Positions 1-5,863 of a stretch of 8,067 nt of DNA are shown in pieces; position 1 is the stretch's first letter; each line of letters begins with the position of its first letter. The DNA is from CAZNYN01 sp964577295 (GTDB lineage: Bacteria; Synergistota; Synergistia; Synergistales; Synergistaceae). Under the pieces are notes generated by a model. That model saw only the letters and a program-made list of their open reading frames with translations. It had not been told where the DNA came from and did not search any database. Where the stretch lies: assembly GCA_964577295.1 (NCBI GenBank), contig CAZNYN010000065.1, positions 1 to 8,067 on the forward strand, read 5' to 3'. Both the position numbers and the translations under genes were made by a program.

Positions 1-8
1 CACAAAAA

Positions 9-40
9 ACGGAGCTCGGAATTTGATTTCCGAACTCCGT
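9..40 (-). terminator. Intrinsic terminator after rpmF
   Basis: The arms 9-14/35-40 (ACGGAG/CTCCGT) and 16-21/28-33 (TCGGAA/TTCCGA) pair with a single C-A mismatch (15/34) and a 6-base loop. On the minus strand the stem is followed by six T (A-run at 4-9), as expected for a Rho-independent terminator 20 bases past the rpmF stop. A shorter T-run (42-46) follows on the plus strand, so it may also stop transcription entering from the left. Confidence 0.88.
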
Positions 41-59
41 ATTTTTCTGCCGATAACAA

Positions 60-263
60 TTAGTCTTTTGCTGCTGTCTTATCGGAAATTTTGATGACCT
101 GACGTCCCTTGTAGTAGCCGCATGCGGGGCATGCACGGTAGGTTTCGATCATCTCGCCGCAGTGCGTGCAGGCGGTGAGGCTGGGAGCGGAGAGCTCGCC
201 GAGCCACTGTGATTTACGGTTGTGCGTACGGGAGTGGGATACTCGCCTTTTTGGAGTTGCCAT
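60..263 (-). CDS. rpmF: 50S ribosomal protein L32
   Basis: This 67-residue protein is a structural component of the large ribosomal subunit. It opens with the L32 signature MATPKRRVSHSRTHNRKSQW, and a zinc-ribbon follows with C32-x2-C35 and C45-x2-C48. It is therefore the zinc-binding (C+) form of L32, not the Cys-less type. The length is normal for the family. The start is fixed by a run of six G (273-278) about ten bases upstream of the ATG. It lies 117 bases downstream of yceD on the same strand, the usual yceD-rpmF pairing. That gap holds a likely promoter of its own (311-316), so rpmF could be made both by read-through from ackA-yceD and independently. A strong terminator follows at once. 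Confidence 0.97.
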   Translation of the reverse strand: MATPKRRVSHSRTHNRKSQWLGELSAPSLTACTHCGEMIETYRACPACGYYKGRQVIKISDKTAAKD

Positions 264-310
264 TCTTTGTTTCCCCCCTTAAATCTTCGGCAATTTAACT
301 TGCCTGTGCA

Positions 311-319
311 ATTCTATCA
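311..319 (-). promoter_or_regulatory. Probable extended -10 promoter for rpmF
   Basis: On the minus strand this reads TGATAGAAT, that is the TGn extension plus TAGAAT (5 of 6 matches to TATAAT). The hexamer 17 bases upstream is GTGCAA, only 3 of 6 matches to TTGACA, which an extended -10 can tolerate. Transcription would start near 304, leaving a leader of about 40 bases before the rpmF ATG. This is consensus matching by eye only. Confidence 0.4.
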
Positions 320-369
320 CTATTTTGTTGTTTTTGCACTTACTATATGCAGTTTCGGTGCACCTAAAT

Positions 370-385
370 AGTAGGTGAACCTACT
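370..385 (-). repeat. Small hairpin across the yceD stop codon
   Basis: AGTAGG (370-375) and CCTACT (380-385) form a perfect 6-bp inverted repeat with a 4-base loop, and the yceD stop (381-383) lies inside it. No T-run follows on the minus strand (only TTT), so it is unlikely to be a full terminator. It could protect the 3' end of an ackA-yceD transcript or partly attenuate read-through into rpmF. Confidence 0.45.
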
Positions 386-962
386 TATCATGCATCAAAG
401 TCTTCAAAATGTCAAATCTCGGATCGCCTTTTTCGCTTTTGCATCCGCAGTCGGACTTGTTGAGGTTTGCTCCGCACTGAGGGCAGAGTCCTCTGCACTC
501 TTCGCTGCATAGAGCAGCTGCGGGCAGAGATGTTATGAGTGTCTCCCAGATCATGGGGGCTATGTCTATTTCGTCTTCCCATGAGTCTAGTATTATTAGT
601 TCTTCATCGCCGTCCTGCAGACCTTCTTCTTTGTCTTCCGTGTATTCGTTCGGACGCAGTGAGAAAAGGTACCTCAGGCTTCCTTTTACAGCCACGGCGG
701 CAGGTTCAAGGCATCTGGCACAGGGAACTTCGGCTTCGGTCTCTATAGAGACGGATAGGAAGAGTCGCCCTTCAGCGGTACGGTAGGCTTCTATATCTGC
801 ATTCACGGGAGCCGTGAATGTGTATATCTGCGACCAGTAGCTGAGTTTTTTGTCTATGCCAAGGGAGATACTATCCTCAAACGGTGTGCCGTCTCTGTTG
901 ACGGCAGAGAGTATGAGGCGGTATTTCCAATTGCTCGGTATGGCTTCAAGGAATTCTGACAT
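381..962 (-). CDS. yceD: YceD/DUF177 family protein
   Basis: This 193-residue protein of the DUF177 (YceD, YlbN) family is normally encoded next to rpmF. The family is linked to 23S rRNA accumulation and large-subunit assembly, but its biochemical role is not settled. Visible landmarks are a CARC pair (C81, C84), an acidic stretch at about 109-131, and a C-terminal cysteine cluster C152-x3-C156-x3-C160-x2-C163 with C172 and C174. The cluster contains the typical GLCPQCGANLN segment and probably binds a metal. The ATG lies 9 bases after the ackA stop without a strong Shine-Dalgarno, so translational coupling to ackA is likely. A hairpin overlaps its stop codon. I see nothing that suggests damage. 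Family assignment is firm; function is by family only. Confidence 0.93.
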   Translation of the reverse strand: MSEFLEAIPSNWKYRLILSAVNRDGTPFEDSISLGIDKKLSYWSQIYTFTAPVNADIEAYRTAEGRLFLSVSIETEAEVPCARCLEPAAVAVKGSLRYLFSLRPNEYTEDKEEGLQDGDEELIILDSWEDEIDIAPMIWETLITSLPAAALCSEECRGLCPQCGANLNKSDCGCKSEKGDPRFDILKTLMHDK

Positions 963-971
963 TTTTGTAAA

Positions 972-2171
972 CTACTTCGCAGCCTCTGAGCAGGACTTTG
1001 TGTCGCGCGCGATGACGAGCTCTTCGTTTGTGGGAACGACCATTACTTTCACGCGAGAGTCATCTGTGCTGATGATGACTTCTTTGCCGCGGCAGTTGTT
1101 CTTTGCTGCGTCGATTTTGACTCCCATGTATTCTAGGCCTTCGCAGACTGTCTTGCGGAAGTCTATGCCGTTTTCGCCGATTCCGGCTGTGAATACGAGC
1201 ACGTCGATGCCGCCCATGCCTGCGGAGAATCCGCCGATGTATTTTTTAACTCCGTAGATGAGTTTGTCCTGTGCAAGCTGTGCGCGTGCGTCGCCTTTTT
1301 CTGCGGCTTCTTCAACGTCGCGGAGGTCGCTTGATGTGCCTGAAAGTCCGAGGAGTCCGCTCTTTTTCTGGATTTCCGCATTTACTTTGTCGGCGCTGCC
1401 GAGTTTGTTCATGAGGAATACCATTACGGATGGGTCAACGTCACCTGTACGTGTTCCCATTACTACGCCTTCGGCTGTGCCGTAGCCCATGCTTGTGTCC
1501 ACGGATTTTCCGCCGTCGACCGCTGTCATGGAGCTGCCGTTGCCGAGGTGGCATGTTACTATCTTGAGGTCTTTTACGTCTTTGCCGAGAATTTCGGCGG
1601 CTCTGTTGGCTACATAGCAGTGGCTTGTGCCGTGGAAACCGTAGCGGCGGACTCTGTCTTCCTCGTAGTATTTATAGTCTATTCCGTAGATGAATGCCTT
1701 CGGGGGCATTGTCTGGTGGAATGCTGTGTCGAATACTGCAACGTTCGGAAGCTCCGGAAGAACTGTTTGGACGGCCTTTACTCCCTGAAGGTTTGCGGGG
1801 TTGTGAAGAGGTGCAAGGGGGATGACTTCTTCGATGCCTTTCATTACTTCGGGTGTGATGAGGACTGACTGTGTGAATTTTTCTCCTCCGTGGACTATGC
1901 GGTGTCCCGCGGCCGAGAGTTCGTCAAGGCTCTTGAGCACTCCGTACTCGGCATCGACAAGCATGTCAAGAACGTATTTGATAGCCTCTGTGTGTGAGGG
2001 GAAATCGACATTGCGTGTGATTGAGTCCATACCTGTCTTGGTATGCTTAATGCGTGAACCGTCGATACCGATACGCTCGACAAGTCCCTTGGCGAGAACG
2101 GCTTCACCGTTCATGTCGATAAGCTGATACTTCAAAGAAGAACTTCCGCAGTTGAGAACAAGAATTTTCAT
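972..2171 (-). CDS. ackA: Acetate kinase
   Basis: The enzyme is cytosolic and interconverts acetate + ATP and acetyl phosphate + ADP; fermenters use it to make ATP from acetyl phosphate. It has 399 residues, full length for the family. The N-terminal phosphate-binding motif LNCGSSSLK contains N7. The family's active-site residues fall at their textbook positions: R91, H123, D148, H180 (FHGTSH), N211 (HLGNGSS), R241 (MGTRTGD) and E384 (TNEE). A C-terminal FTAGIGENG motif is present. I chose the ATG at 2171, which gives MKILVLNCGSSS, over an in-frame ATG at 2228 that would add 19 unconserved residues. CCTCCC at 2183-2188 (GGGAGG on the coding strand) lies 11 bases upstream, a slightly long spacing. 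The usual partner pta is not in the window. It is the first gene of ackA-yceD-rpmF and divergent from tmcAL. One local variant is GTAEG (231-235), where TPLEG is common. Confidence 0.97.
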   Translation of the reverse strand: MKILVLNCGSSSLKYQLIDMNGEAVLAKGLVERIGIDGSRIKHTKTGMDSITRNVDFPSHTEAIKYVLDMLVDAEYGVLKSLDELSAAGHRIVHGGEKFTQSVLITPEVMKGIEEVIPLAPLHNPANLQGVKAVQTVLPELPNVAVFDTAFHQTMPPKAFIYGIDYKYYEEDRVRRYGFHGTSHCYVANRAAEILGKDVKDLKIVTCHLGNGSSMTAVDGGKSVDTSMGYGTAEGVVMGTRTGDVDPSVMVFLMNKLGSADKVNAEIQKKSGLLGLSGTSSDLRDVEEAAEKGDARAQLAQDKLIYGVKKYIGGFSAGMGGIDVLVFTAGIGENGIDFRKTVCEGLEYMGVKIDAAKNNCRGKEVIISTDDSRVKVMVVPTNEELVIARDTKSCSEAAK

Positions 2172-2200
2172 TGCAATGATTGCCTCCCTGAGTCTAATAT
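2171..2200 (+). promoter_or_regulatory. Weak promoter candidate for tmcAL
   Basis: TTGCAA (2171-2176, 4 of 6 matches to TTGACA) and TAATAT (2195-2200, 4 of 6 matches to TATAAT) are separated by 18 bases. They lie in the 78-base divergent gap, and the -35 touches the ackA start codon. The match is mediocre and made by eye. I could not find a convincing counterpart for ackA. Confidence 0.22.
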
Positions 2201-2213
2201 CTCTGCCTCTTTG

Positions 2214-2227
2214 TGGTATCCTTACCA
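2214..2227. repeat. Inverted repeat in the ackA/tmcAL gap
   Basis: TGGTA-TCCT-TACCA is a perfect 5-bp inverted repeat with a 4-base centre, between the divergent starts of ackA and tmcAL. It could be an operator or a small hairpin in the tmcAL leader. A repeat this short may be chance. Confidence 0.25.
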
Positions 2228-2249
2228 TAAGAGGACGGTGATTAAATAT

Positions 2250-3458
2250 ATGTTATTCCCCACTATAGGGATTGTTGCCGAATATAATCCGTTTCACACG
2301 GGACACCTGCACCATTTGGAGCAGGCCAGGCATCTTACGGGCGCACGGGCTGCTGTTGTTGTTCTGTCATCAAATTTCGTCCAGCGCGGAGAGGCTGCGA
2401 TTATGAATAAGCATCAAAGGGCTGAAACCGCACTAAAATGCGGAGCGGACTTGATTTTGGAGCTTCCGCTTCCCTATTCCTCGCACAATGCCGGGGTCTT
2501 TGCAAATGCCGCAGTCGATATACTGGGAGCGACTAAAGTTGTCTCGCATATAGCATACGGAGCTGAGTCGCCTGACTGGCAGACAGACAGAATCTTAGAT
2601 ATTTTAATCCATGAGCCCGAACCTTTCAAGCTATTTCTTAAAGAAGAATTAAAAAAAGGTAAATCTTTTGTTCAATCTCGTGCTGACGCTCTTGATTTTA
2701 TGATTCCGGGAACAGCTTCCCATTTAAAAGGGTCAAATAATACTCTTGCTTTGTCGTATCTTCTTAGGATAAAAAGAAAAAATTGGAATATGATTCCAGT
2801 ACCTATTCAGAGAATAGGGTCTTCGTACAATGATGAAAATCTTTCTGAGATTTCAAGTGCAACCGCTATAAGAAAAGCTGTCGCCGCGAATGATTTTTCC
2901 GCATTTGACTCTATGCCGCCTCAGTCGGCACACATTCTCAAAAACGCTCTCGATAACGGCAGAGCCTGCACCGAGACGGAGAGGATGTGGGCTGTACTGC
3001 GCGCAATGCTTCTTCGCTCCGATGCGGAGGAAATTGCAAAGTTTGCGGAGATAGGCGAGGGCATAGAGTTTCTTATGAAATCTTCTGCTCTTATTTCAAA
3101 ATCTTACGAAGAGTGGGTGGCTTCATGCGTGAGCAAAAGGTATCCGCGCGGCAGGATACAGCGTCAGGCCATGCATTTTATGACTGGACTCAGCCACTGG
3201 AGCAACAGGGCTTTTCAGAGAATTGGGCCCCCCTATATCAGAGTCCTGGGGATGAATGGAACGGGGAGGATTCTCCTCAGAGAGATGAAAAAATGCGCCT
3301 CTCTTCCTATTATCACAAGGTGCGGAGCTGCGGCTGGTATTTCCGAATATGCAAAGATGATGATGGATTATGAGCTTGTCGGCTCTGAGATGTGGGAGTG
3401 TCTGACAGAAAAGCCGGAGTTCGGCAGAGAGCATGCAAGAAGCGTAATAATTGTATAA
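2250..3458 (+). CDS. tmcAL: tRNA(Met) cytidine acetate ligase (TmcAL/YlbM)
   Basis: TmcAL makes N4-acetylcytidine at the wobble base (C34) of elongator tRNA-Met. It activates free acetate with ATP to acetyl-adenylate, unlike the acetyl-CoA-dependent TmcA of enterobacteria. From the ATG at 2250 the protein has 402 residues, near the usual 400-415. The nucleotidyltransferase-type N-terminus shows GIVAEYNPFHTGH with HTGH at 16-19, then SSNFVQRGE (40-48). The middle carries RIGSSYND and the conserved SSATAIRKA (202-210). The C-terminal domain has KRYPRGRIQR (296-305) and GPPYIRVLGM (326-335). GGTGAT (2237-2242), a match to part of the anti-Shine-Dalgarno complement, lies 7 bases before this ATG. 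A GTG at 2238 or ATG at 2211 are possible but less likely starts. It is divergent from ackA and faces coaD, so it is transcribed alone. Confidence 0.95.
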   Translation: MLFPTIGIVAEYNPFHTGHLHHLEQARHLTGARAAVVVLSSNFVQRGEAAIMNKHQRAETALKCGADLILELPLPYSSHNAGVFANAAVDILGATKVVSHIAYGAESPDWQTDRILDILIHEPEPFKLFLKEELKKGKSFVQSRADALDFMIPGTASHLKGSNNTLALSYLLRIKRKNWNMIPVPIQRIGSSYNDENLSEISSATAIRKAVAANDFSAFDSMPPQSAHILKNALDNGRACTETERMWAVLRAMLLRSDAEEIAKFAEIGEGIEFLMKSSALISKSYEEWVASCVSKRYPRGRIQRQAMHFMTGLSHWSNRAFQRIGPPYIRVLGMNGTGRILLREMKKCASLPIITRCGAAAGISEYAKMMMDYELVGSEMWECLTEKPEFGREHARSVIIV

Positions 3459-3463
3459 CTGGC

Positions 3464-3518
3464 AAAAAGCAAGCCTGCGGTTTTGCGGAGAATATCATTT
3501 GAGCAAAACGGCAGACTT
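3464..3518 (-). terminator. Terminator after coaD in the convergent gap
   Basis: Arms 3471-3486 and 3503-3518 form a 16-bp inverted repeat with two mismatches and a 16-base loop. Read on the minus strand, the stem is followed by GC and then five T (A-run 3464-3468), which suits termination of rsmD-coaD. The plus-strand side has only a broken T/A stretch (ACTTACTTAATAA), so it would end tmcAL less efficiently. The long loop lowers confidence. Confidence 0.6.
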
Positions 3519-3535
3519 ACTTAATAAACTATATG

Positions 3536-4024
3536 CTATATGTTGCGCGGCGGGATACGCTCTCTGAGTCTTCTGAATACACCAGGAGGAACCATATCAC
3601 GCACTGCGCCTCCGAACTGAAAAGCGTCCTTTACGCCGCGGCTTGAGAGGTATGAGTACTTGGCGTCTGTGACAATAAAGAATGTCTCTATCTCCGGTGC
3701 AAGCTGCCTGTTCATCTGGGCGAGCTGGAATTCATATTCAAAGTCGGAGAGGGCTCTCAGTCCTCTTATTATAATTCGGCTCTGCTCTCTTCTCATAAAG
3801 TCCACAAGAAGTCCGTTAAAGAATTTTACTTTGACGTTAGGCAGGTGTACAAGGGCTTCGCGCGCCATAATCTGGCGTTCATCCTCGCTGAATGTGGAGC
3901 GCTTCTCGGGATTTATGAGCACAGCGACAATGAGTTCATCGAATAGTGACGCAGCTCTCTCCGTTATGTATATGTGACCGTTTGTAATAGGGTCGAAAGA
4001 CCCCGGGTATATCGCTCTTATCAT
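3536..4024 (-). CDS. coaD: Phosphopantetheine adenylyltransferase
   Basis: CoaD catalyses the penultimate step of coenzyme A synthesis, 4'-phosphopantetheine + ATP to dephospho-CoA + PPi, in the cytosol. It has 162 residues, normal length (about 160). The nucleotidyltransferase signature YPGSFDPITNGH (6-17) contains the TxGH motif (TNGH, 14-17). KRSTFS (41-46) follows. The segment 86-106, starting IRGLRALSDFEYEFQ, is the canonical substrate-binding stretch. YSYLSSRGVKD (123-133) and a GGAVRDMVPP segment close the conserved core. The start codon overlaps the rsmD stop in the 4-base ATGA arrangement (4021-4024), so translation is probably coupled to rsmD. The rsmD-coaD pair is very widely conserved. 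A hairpin terminator follows 18 bases after the stop. Confidence 0.97.
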   Translation of the reverse strand: MIRAIYPGSFDPITNGHIYITERAASLFDELIVAVLINPEKRSTFSEDERQIMAREALVHLPNVKVKFFNGLLVDFMRREQSRIIIRGLRALSDFEYEFQLAQMNRQLAPEIETFFIVTDAKYSYLSSRGVKDAFQFGGAVRDMVPPGVFRRLRERIPPRNI

Positions 4025-4518
4025 TCTTCTGTCACTTTCCTTCTGTAAAAGGTAAGGATTGTTCCTCCGTAAGCTCTTTCTTCCCTATCCCATATTCTCT
4101 CGTCGAGAAAAGATGTATCCTCTCTTTCCGAGTGTTCAAATATTAGAACTCCGTCCTCGGAAAGTATTTCCGCATTTGCATCAATGAGGGAGGGAAATTC
4201 TTTTCCCCATCCGAGTTCATAAGGAGGATCTGCAAATATTATGTCAAAGCTCTCTTTGTTTTTTGCAAAGCGCGATACGGCTCGGCGCACATCCATGCAG
4301 AGGCATTTTACATCTTTCGGCACTCTTTTTACAATCTCAGCATGACGTTTGCGCTCGGATTCGACAAGGCAGACAGGAGAAGCACCGCGTCTTGCGGCCT
4401 CAGCCGCAATCTGTCCGCTGCCCGAAAAAAGATCAAGAAAGCTCAGTCCGGCAAGATCTCCGAGCTTATTAAAAAGGGCCAGCATAACTTTGCCCGTGGT
4501 CGGTCTCATTTCCTTCAT
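4021..4518 (-). CDS. rsmD: 16S rRNA (guanine966-N2)-methyltransferase RsmD, short form
   Basis: This SAM-dependent enzyme of the RsmD (Cons_hypoth95) family methylates G966 of 16S rRNA in the 30S subunit. Seen here are MRPTTGKVMLALFN (4-17), matching the family's RPT-x-x-x-x-x-x-LFN helix; SAM-binding motif I DLFSGSGQIAAEAARRG (29-45); catalytic DPPY (97-100); and the C-terminal YGGTILTFYRR (150-160). At 165 residues it is about 15-20 shorter than typical members. The usual N-terminal segment before the RPT motif (an RIIxGxxxGR-like strand) is absent. The start is well supported: GGAGG (4526-4530) lies 7 bases upstream, and an in-frame TAG at 4540-4542 leaves no room for the missing segment. 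It overlaps coaD by 4 bases. Identity is firm; full activity without the N-terminus is uncertain. Confidence 0.93.
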   Translation of the reverse strand: MKEMRPTTGKVMLALFNKLGDLAGLSFLDLFSGSGQIAAEAARRGASPVCLVESERKRHAEIVKRVPKDVKCLCMDVRRAVSRFAKNKESFDIIFADPPYELGWGKEFPSLIDANAEILSEDGVLIFEHSEREDTSFLDERIWDREERAYGGTILTFYRRKVTEE

Positions 4519-4546
4519 TGCGCTTCCTCCGATTAACAGCTAATAT

Positions 4547-4577
4547 ATTACATACAGAAAGAGTATAATAGTGTAAT
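4547..4577. repeat. Inverted half-sites flanking the transporter -10
   Basis: ATTACA (4547-4552) and TGTAAT (4572-4577) are perfect 6-base inverted half-sites with centres 25 bases apart, on either side of TATAAT. The position would suit a repressor or activator site in the 88-base divergent gap between rsmD and the transporter. No regulator gene is adjacent, and the site may be chance in A/T-rich DNA. Confidence 0.22.
4564..4569 (+). promoter_or_regulatory. -10 box for the MFS transporter gene
   Basis: A perfect TATAAT lies 37 bases before the transporter ATG, predicting a transcript start near 4576 and a 30-base leader. No good -35 is seen at 16-18 bases upstream (the region reads CTAATATA), so the promoter may be weak or activator-dependent. 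It is flanked by the inverted repeat ATTACA (4547-4552) / TGTAAT (4572-4577). Confidence 0.45.
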
Positions 4578-4606
4578 CCATCCATGTACACACTGAAAGG
4601 GAAAAA

Positions 4607-5806
4607 ATGATAAATAAAAGCAAAGAATCTTTAAAAATTGAGAACAAAGAAAGTCCGGACAGCAAGAGTCTCTTCGGATTCACATTTTTGCATTTTATGA
4701 ACGACATGCACTCTACATCGCTGCCGACAATTCTGCCTATGCTCGTACAATCGATAGGAATATCACTGAGCCAGGCGGGGCTTTTAAGCGCCGTTTTCGG
4801 ACTGACGAATATCTGCGCTCAGCCCGTTTTCGGTTATTTTGCAGACAGACAGAGACGCCCGTGGTTCGCAGTCTGGGGTCCGATGCTCTCCATTATAGGA
4901 GCATGCCTCCTTCCTCTTGCCCCGAACTACGGAATAGCAATTATGCTGGTAGGGTGTATGAGTGTCGGCACGGCACTGTTCCATCCGCAGGGCAGCGGGC
5001 GTTCCGGTTCGTCCGCGGGAGGAAGGAATTTGGCCTTCTGCCTATCGCTCTTTGCGGCATGCGGCAGCTTCGGCAGCGCGCTCGGGCCTATATATGTTGT
5101 CTTTATGACATCTCTGCTGACAAAAACTTTCTTCCCCGTAATGATAATACCTGCCTTTTCAATATGCTTATTTATATGGAAATACATAGTCACAGAGCAG
5201 AAAAGCGAAAATATTACAAAGGAAAAAGCAAGACTTTCTGACTTCTTCGTAAATATAAAAATGCTGCTGGGCAAGGTCGGAAATGTTGTCATTATCACAA
5301 GTATTAGAGACGCGACATTTCAGGGCATTAAAATATTTCTTCCGATGCTGATAATAACAAGAGGAGGAACTATCCAAGCGGGCGGAGTGTCGCTCTTTGT
5401 CCTCACTCTTGCGGGAACGATTGCCGGAATAATAGGGGGCAAGCTCGCCGATGAAGTCGGAGACACAAAGATTCTGATGTATTCGATAACGGCCGCACCG
5501 GTTTTCCTATTTGCCGGCATATATACAACGGGGATATTTTCACTCCTGATGCTGATGGTAGGCTTCTCGTTCCTTCAGTGCTCAACACCCGTCACAACGG
5601 CAATAGCTCAGAAAAGGTGTCCCGAATCGCGCAGTACCGTAAGTTCTCTGGCTCTCGGAGTTTCATGGGGAGCTGCGAACTTATTCACCTCTCCCATAGG
5701 CTTTGCGGCGGACATAATAGGGCTGCAGACCACTCTTAACTTTGTCGCGTTTATGCCTTGGACAGTAACTGCATGGTATATAGGCAAAAAGTATCTCAAG
5801 AAGTAA
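4607..5806 (+). CDS. MFS transporter, fosmidomycin-resistance (Fsr)-like
   Basis: This 399-residue inner-membrane protein of the major facilitator superfamily probably has 12 membrane helices in two halves. A charged hydrophilic N-terminus (1-20) precedes the first hydrophobic segment, whose LHFMNDMHSTSLPTILP pattern (28-44) resembles the LSHFLND start of Fsr proteins. Motif A-like loops occur in both halves: GYFADRQRR (76-84) and GGKLADEVGDTK (277-288). FHPQGSGR (125-132) with the following SFGSALGP (154-161) matches the FHPE/GGNFGSSLGP region of Fsr. A charged central loop (196-212) separates the halves. AAAGGGA (4596-4602) supplies the ribosome site. It stands alone between convergent trmB and divergent rsmD. 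The substrate cannot be told from sequence: drug efflux is the family's best-known role, but export of a metabolite is equally possible. Confidence 0.87.
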   Translation: MINKSKESLKIENKESPDSKSLFGFTFLHFMNDMHSTSLPTILPMLVQSIGISLSQAGLLSAVFGLTNICAQPVFGYFADRQRRPWFAVWGPMLSIIGACLLPLAPNYGIAIMLVGCMSVGTALFHPQGSGRSGSSAGGRNLAFCLSLFAACGSFGSALGPIYVVFMTSLLTKTFFPVMIIPAFSICLFIWKYIVTEQKSENITKEKARLSDFFVNIKMLLGKVGNVVIITSIRDATFQGIKIFLPMLIITRGGTIQAGGVSLFVLTLAGTIAGIIGGKLADEVGDTKILMYSITAAPVFLFAGIYTTGIFSLLMLMVGFSFLQCSTPVTTAIAQKRCPESRSTVSSLALGVSWGAANLFTSPIGFAADIIGLQTTLNFVAFMPWTVTAWYIGKKYLKK

Positions 5807-5811
5807 AAAAA

Positions 5812-5841
5812 CGCCCCGAAGCGCAGATGCGTCTCGGGGCG
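5812..5841. terminator. Bidirectional terminator between the MFS gene and trmB
   Basis: CGCCCCGA (5812-5819) pairs perfectly with TCGGGGCG (5834-5841). After one A-C mismatch an inner GCGC/GCGT stem closes a 4-base AGAT loop. On the minus strand it is followed by seven T (A-run 5805-5811), an excellent terminator for rsmA-trmB. On the plus strand it is followed by GTAATTTTA, adequate for the transporter gene, whose stop is 5 bases upstream. Confidence 0.92.
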
Positions 5842-5863
5842 GTAATTTTATGGCTCGTACTTT

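Noticed and set aside
850..1257. A 135-codon open frame on the plus strand
   Set aside because: It lies opposite the end of ackA and the start of yceD, both firmly identified; its low-complexity serine-rich product is typical of an antisense shadow.
2172..2228. Longer acetate kinase start at 2228
   Set aside because: It would add 19 residues ahead of the invariant MKILVLNCGSS start and run through the Shine-Dalgarno used for the shorter form.
2211..2249. Upstream ATG (2211) or GTG (2238) starts for tmcAL
   Set aside because: The added residues are not conserved in the family, AAGAGGA is only two bases from the GTG, and GGTGAT is well placed for the ATG at 2250.
2987..3373. A 128-codon open frame in another plus frame inside tmcAL
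   Set aside because: It overlaps the conserved C-terminal domain of TmcAL and shows no family features; there is no sign of a frameshift in tmcAL.
4541..4550. Palindrome TAATATATTA in the rsmD/transporter gap
   Set aside because: It is low-complexity A/T sequence that forms palindromes readily by chance.
4927..5298. A 123-codon open frame on the minus strand
   Set aside because: It is opposite the transporter gene, whose membrane segments and motifs are continuous through this region.
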